Below are positions 61,432 through 64,000 of a stretch of 64,000 nucleotides of DNA, piece after piece (position 1 is the stretch's first letter; every line of letters starts with the position of its first letter). Under the pieces are notes generated by a model. The model saw only the letters and a program-made list of their open reading frames with translations. It had not been told where the DNA came from and ran no database searches. Position numbers and translations under genes: made by a program. Origin of the DNA: Paludibacter jiangxiensis (GTDB taxonomy: Bacteria > Bacteroidota > Bacteroidia > Bacteroidales > Paludibacteraceae); contig CAMDGD010000002.1 in the NCBI GenBank assembly GCA_945897785.1, forward strand, positions 1-64,000, read 5' to 3'.

Positions 61432-64000
61432 CTAGTTGTTGATTTTTTTTACTGAAACAAACACTTCAAAATCGTCAAAATCAAGTGTGGTAGGGTTATC
61501 TACCTTATCGAGCACGGTAATTTCTTTGGCAAGTACCTGATTAGCAATATATTCCTTAAACTCACCTATCATATCATCTAGCTCGGCTTGTTGTTGTATT
61601 GCTACACTAATACGATCGGTAATTTCGAAGCCGCTCGATTTACGCAAATTCTGAATTCTGTTTACCAATTCGCGCGCAAGCCCTTCTTTCTCGAGTTTTT
61701 CGGTAATAGAAATATCTAACGCCACGGTTAAGATACCCTCATTGGCTACTAACCAACCGGGGATGTCTTCCGAAATAATTTCCACATCTTCTAAGGCAAT
61801 ATCAATGGTTTGTTCATCAATAACACACTTAAATCGTGTTGTTTTTTCTAATGAGGCAATATCCTCTTGACTAAATGCTTGTATTTGAGCTGCAAGCTGT
61901 TTCATGTTTTTGCCACACTTTGGTCCGAGCTTTTTAAAATCGGGTTTCACTTTTTTCACCAAGATGCCCGACGAATCATCAACAAACACAATTTCTTTTA
62001 CATTAACTTCGCTTAAAATAATATCTTTAACCTTTTCAATATACCCTTTTTGCGTATTATCGAGCACCGGAATCATAATAGATTGCAAGGGTTGTCGCAC
62101 CTTAATATTTACTTTTTTTCGTAAGGCTAAAGTCATGGATGAGATGGACTGAGCCAATTGCATGCGCGCTTCTAAGTCTTTATCTACAAACCTTTCGTTG
62201 AACTGCGGAAATTCGGATAAATGCACTGATTCTACTTGTTCTTTTGTGGTAACCGAAACAAGGTCGAGGTATAATTTATCGGCATAAAACGGAGCGATGG
62301 GCGCCATTAATTTTGCCACTGTTTGTAAACAAGTATATAAGGTTTGATAGGCAGCAAGTTTGTCTTGATCCATAACGCCACCCCAAAACCGTTTGCGGTT
62401 TAATCGAACAAACCAATTGCTTAAGTTATCGTTTACAAAATCGGCTATCGCTCTACCGGCACGGGTAGGTTCATACTCATTAAGTGCAGAATCTACTTCA
62501 TTTATCAACGAGTGTAAAAGGGAAATTATCCATCGGTCAATTTCGGGCCGTTGGTTTACCGGAACTTCTGCTTGCGAGTAATCAAACTTATCTACATTGG
62601 CATACAAGGCAAAAAAGGAATAGGTATTATATAAGGTGCCGAAAAATTTACGCCGCACCTCTTCTATCCCTTCCGTATCAAATTTTAAGTTATCCCATGG
62701 TGAAGCATTGGTTATCATATACCAGCGCAATGGGTCTGAGCCGTATTTTTCTATTGTAGAAAAAGGATCGACAGCATTGCCCAATCTTTTCGACATTTTA
62801 TTGCCGTTTTTATCCAACACCAATCCCGTTGATATTACATTTTTAAAGGCAACACTATTTTTTACCATAGCGCTTATAGCATGTAAGGTAAAGAACCAGC
62901 CGCGTGTTTGATCTACCCCTTCCGAAATAAAGTCGGCAGGAAAATCTGTAACAGTTCCCTCAAACGGAAAATGAATTTGCGCATAAGGCATAGCACCGGA
63001 ATCGAACCAAACATCAATCAAATCGGTTTCTCGTTTCATAGGTTTACCTGAGGGAGAACGCAAAATGATTTGGTCCACAAAAGGGCGGTGCAAATCGATG
63101 GTTTCCGGCGCATAATTTTTTGTTGAGTAATCGCCCACAGTAAAGTTTTTATATGGATTTTCGGACATTAATCCTGCTTCAACCGCTATTTTAATTTCAT
63201 TCATCAATTCTTCTATCGAACCAACACATAGTTCTTCTGTGCCATCTTCGGTACGCCAAATTGGCAGCGGGGTACCCCAATAGCGTGAGCGCGAAAGGTT
63301 CCAATCGTTAAGGTTCTCGAGCCATTTACCAAATCGACCTGTTCCTGTTGAAGCCGGTTTCCAATTAATTTGCTTGTTAAGCTCCATCATCTCATCACGA
63401 ACGGCTGTTGAGCGAATAAACCAACTATCTAACGGATAATACAATACCGGTTTGTCGGTGCGCCAACAATGTGGATAATTGTGGGTATGTTTTTCAATTT
63501 TAAATACCTGATTGTTTTGCTTAAGCATCACACAAATATCTACATCGAGCGAGGGTGTTTCAGTAGAACCAACATCGGTTGTATGTTCTGGTGCAAAGGC
63601 ATTTTTCACATACCGTCCGGCCCACTCGCTATACATGGGTACATGAACAAAGTCTTGTACAAATTCAGCATCCAGCGCATCAAGCAAATAAAACTTACCA
63701 CTCATATCCACCATTGGTCGGCGGTTACCCTCTTTATCTGTCAACATTAAAGGCGGCACACCGTGTGCTTTGGCTACACGATCGTCGTCGGCACCGAAAG
63801 TAGGTGCTATATGCACTATACCGGTACCATCTTCGGTTGTAACAAAATCGCCTGTAATTACCTTGAAAGCATTTTTGCCAGGGTTAACCCAAGGTATTAA
63901 TTGTTCGTACGACAACCCAGCTAAGTCGCTACCCGAGAACTCGGCTATAATAGTAAACGGCACTAATTTATCGCCGGCAACATAAGCATCTAAAGCTAGC
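61432..64000 (-). CDS. ileS: Isoleucyl-tRNA synthetase, C-terminal part
   Basis: The frame is open from the right window edge to the stop at 61432 (about 855 residues visible). It is partial: the N-terminal part with the HIGH motif lies outside. Visible are the editing-domain region (DFVTTEDGTGIVHIAPTFGA), RYWGTPLPIWR, WFFTLHAISAM, the KMSKR motif in GNKMSKRLGNAVDP, the anticodon-binding domain and a long C-terminal extension. Bacteroidota IleRS is of the long, roughly 1100-1150-residue type, so roughly the first quarter is missing. Confidence 0.96.
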   Translation of the reverse strand, partial: LALDAYVAGDKLVPFTIIAEFSGSDLAGLSYEQLIPWVNPGKNAFKVITGDFVTTEDGTGIVHIAPTFGADDDRVAKAHGVPPLMLTDKEGNRRPMVDMSGKFYLLDALDAEFVQDFVHVPMYSEWAGRYVKNAFAPEHTTDVGSTETPSLDVDICVMLKQNNQVFKIEKHTHNYPHCWRTDKPVLYYPLDSWFIRSTAVRDEMMELNKQINWKPASTGTGRFGKWLENLNDWNLSRSRYWGTPLPIWRTEDGTEELCVGSIEELMNEIKIAVEAGLMSENPYKNFTVGDYSTKNYAPETIDLHRPFVDQIILRSPSGKPMKRETDLIDVWFDSGAMPYAQIHFPFEGTVTDFPADFISEGVDQTRGWFFTLHAISAMVKNSVAFKNVISTGLVLDKNGNKMSKRLGNAVDPFSTIEKYGSDPLRWYMITNASPWDNLKFDTEGIEEVRRKFFGTLYNTYSFFALYANVDKFDYSQAEVPVNQRPEIDRWIISLLHSLINEVDSALNEYEPTRAGRAIADFVNDNLSNWFVRLNRKRFWGGVMDQDKLAAYQTLYTCLQTVAKLMAPIAPFYADKLYLDLVSVTTKEQVESVHLSEFPQFNERFVDKDLEARMQLAQSISSMTLALRKKVNIKVRQPLQSIMIPVLDNTQKGYIEKVKDIILSEVNVKEIVFVDDSSGILVKKVKPDFKKLGPKCGKNMKQLAAQIQAFSQEDIASLEKTTRFKCVIDEQTIDIALEDVEIISEDIPGWLVANEGILTVALDISITEKLEKEGLARELVNRIQNLRKSSGFEITDRISVAIQQQAELDDMIGEFKEYIANQVLAKEITVLDKVDNPTTLDFDDFEVFVSVKKINN

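Noticed and set aside
1..64000. tRNA, rRNA, CRISPR array, riboswitch or replication origin
   Set aside because: Scanning by eye showed no T-loop consensus in a cloverleaf context, no regularly spaced direct repeats and no known riboswitch core. A tRNAscan/Infernal run would settle it.

Overview
The window looks like a chromosomal stretch of a Bacteroidota bacterium, probably of the order Bacteroidales. The DNA is AT-rich. Several genes are preceded by the Bacteroidota-type promoter TTG-N19/20-TAnnTTTG, and Shine-Dalgarno sequences are generally absent. The gene set is typical of the phylum: a TamL-type outer-membrane lipoprotein, DUF4296 and DUF6340 lipoproteins, a Cbp1-type coiled-coil lipoprotein, an ileS/DksA-like/lspA/DUF4296 cluster, an acn-icd-gltA cluster and a GH133-GT4-GH57 glycogen cluster. 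I saw no rRNA, tRNA, CRISPR array or intact mobile element.

Layout. 1-2134 (minus) is the 5' part of a large secreted glycine-rich/PKD-like adhesin that runs off the left edge; it has no stop in the window. 2530-2997 is a decayed outer-membrane protein gene next to uvrA (3042-5852). 6106-6418 is the wreck of an IS4-type transposase. 6443-12299 is the most interesting region. It holds an XRE-cupin regulator, a GmhB-like HAD phosphatase, a PEPCK-like DUF4914 protein, a class II PurE-like protein, an OFA-type MFS transporter and Sua5. The same 14-bp palindrome lies in front of both the regulator and the HAD gene. 12435-17565 is the oxidative branch of the TCA cycle (aconitase, isocitrate dehydrogenase, citrate synthase). 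17642-24631 is an AddAB-type recombination nuclease pair with a secreted protein gene between the two subunits. 25315-27821 is an ExbB-ExbD-TonB energy-transduction operon ending in a DJ-1/PfpI gene. NAD kinase, a transposase relic and two small envelope genes follow.

31036-35762 is a glycogen/alpha-glucan operon. Then come rplS, a GH3/beta-lactamase fusion, a RelA/SpoT homologue, an M23 peptidase and alaS. 46286-46960 encodes a compact alternative-oxidase-like diiron protein with all six predicted iron ligands. Beside it is a frameshifted relic that resembles ablB (beta-lysine acetyltransferase). 47471-53910 carries a PerM-like permease, a conserved unknown coupled to rsmI, a Cbp1-like lipoprotein, an M28-family protein lacking one zinc-ligand aspartate, and a DUF6340 lipoprotein. 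The right end holds fmt, an ECF sigma factor, tamL, a TrmH-type methyltransferase, a small unknown, a DUF4296 lipoprotein, lspA, a DksA-like gene and the C-terminal three quarters of ileS, which runs off the right edge.

Best candidate for an undescribed system: the 6.4-12.3 kb cluster. It combines a carboxylase-like enzyme (PurE fold), a PEPCK-like P-loop enzyme, a sugar-phosphate-type phosphatase, a carboxylate-type transporter and its own cupin regulator. This would fit an inducible small-carboxylate pathway of unknown substrate. Function is inferred from family membership and layout only.
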